Shown here piece by piece: positions 5,657 to 5,659 of a stretch of 5,659 nucleotides of DNA; position 1 is the first letter of the stretch, and every line of letters starts with the position of its first letter. The notes under the pieces were generated by a model. It made no database searches, was not told the origin of the DNA, and was given only the letters and a program-made list of their open reading frames with translations. Origin of the DNA: Oscillospiraceae bacterium (GTDB lineage: Bacteria; Bacillota; Clostridia; Oscillospirales; Ruminococcaceae). The translations under genes were made by a program, and so were the position numbers. The stretch lies in NCBI GenBank assembly GCA_020024235.1, contig JAHHUA010000111.1:1-5659 (forward strand), read 5' to 3'.

Positions 5657-5659
5657 TAT

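Overview
The window is almost entirely one very large gene on the minus strand (stop at 78-80, preferred start at 5576). It encodes an 1832-residue exported protein. Base composition is strongly AT-rich. The gene has a textbook AGGAGG ribosome binding site and a Gram-positive style signal peptide. The protein combines InlB-type B-repeats (Listeria-Bacteroides repeat family), a 21-residue leucine-rich repeat array and a C-terminal domain ending in the pattern 'tIIVTDKkL'. Together these suggest a low-GC Bacillota, most likely an anaerobic gut or oral member of the Clostridia. The genus cannot be fixed from this sequence.

Layout, read in the direction of the gene (right to left). Positions 5577-5659 hold the upstream region: a perfect TATAAT at the very edge, a second extended -10 candidate, several TTATCA/TGATAA hexamers, and an A8 tract leading into the Shine-Dalgarno. 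The protein then runs: signal peptide (residues 1-27); thirteen divergent B-repeat-like beta-grasp units (about 38-1154); a short segment with one EF-hand-like calcium loop (1183-1194); a leucine-rich repeat array (about 1209-1482) with twelve cysteines spaced exactly 21 residues apart; a small beta-rich cap (about 1483-1545); a fourteenth B-repeat close to the family consensus (1555-1621); an acidic linker; and a 170-residue C-terminal domain. A strong palindromic terminator at 41-72 follows the stop codon. Positions 1-42 stay open in one plus-strand frame and end in TAA at the other foot of the same hairpin. This may be the tail of a convergent gene sharing a bidirectional terminator.

The protein is best read as a secreted or surface-exposed adhesin or scaffold with internalin-like parts. 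Unlike the Listeria internalins, most of the B-repeats lie before the leucine-rich repeats. No LPXTG signal, membrane anchor, SLH or GW module is visible, so its mode of surface attachment is open. No multi-gene system, RNA gene, mobile element or CRISPR array is present.
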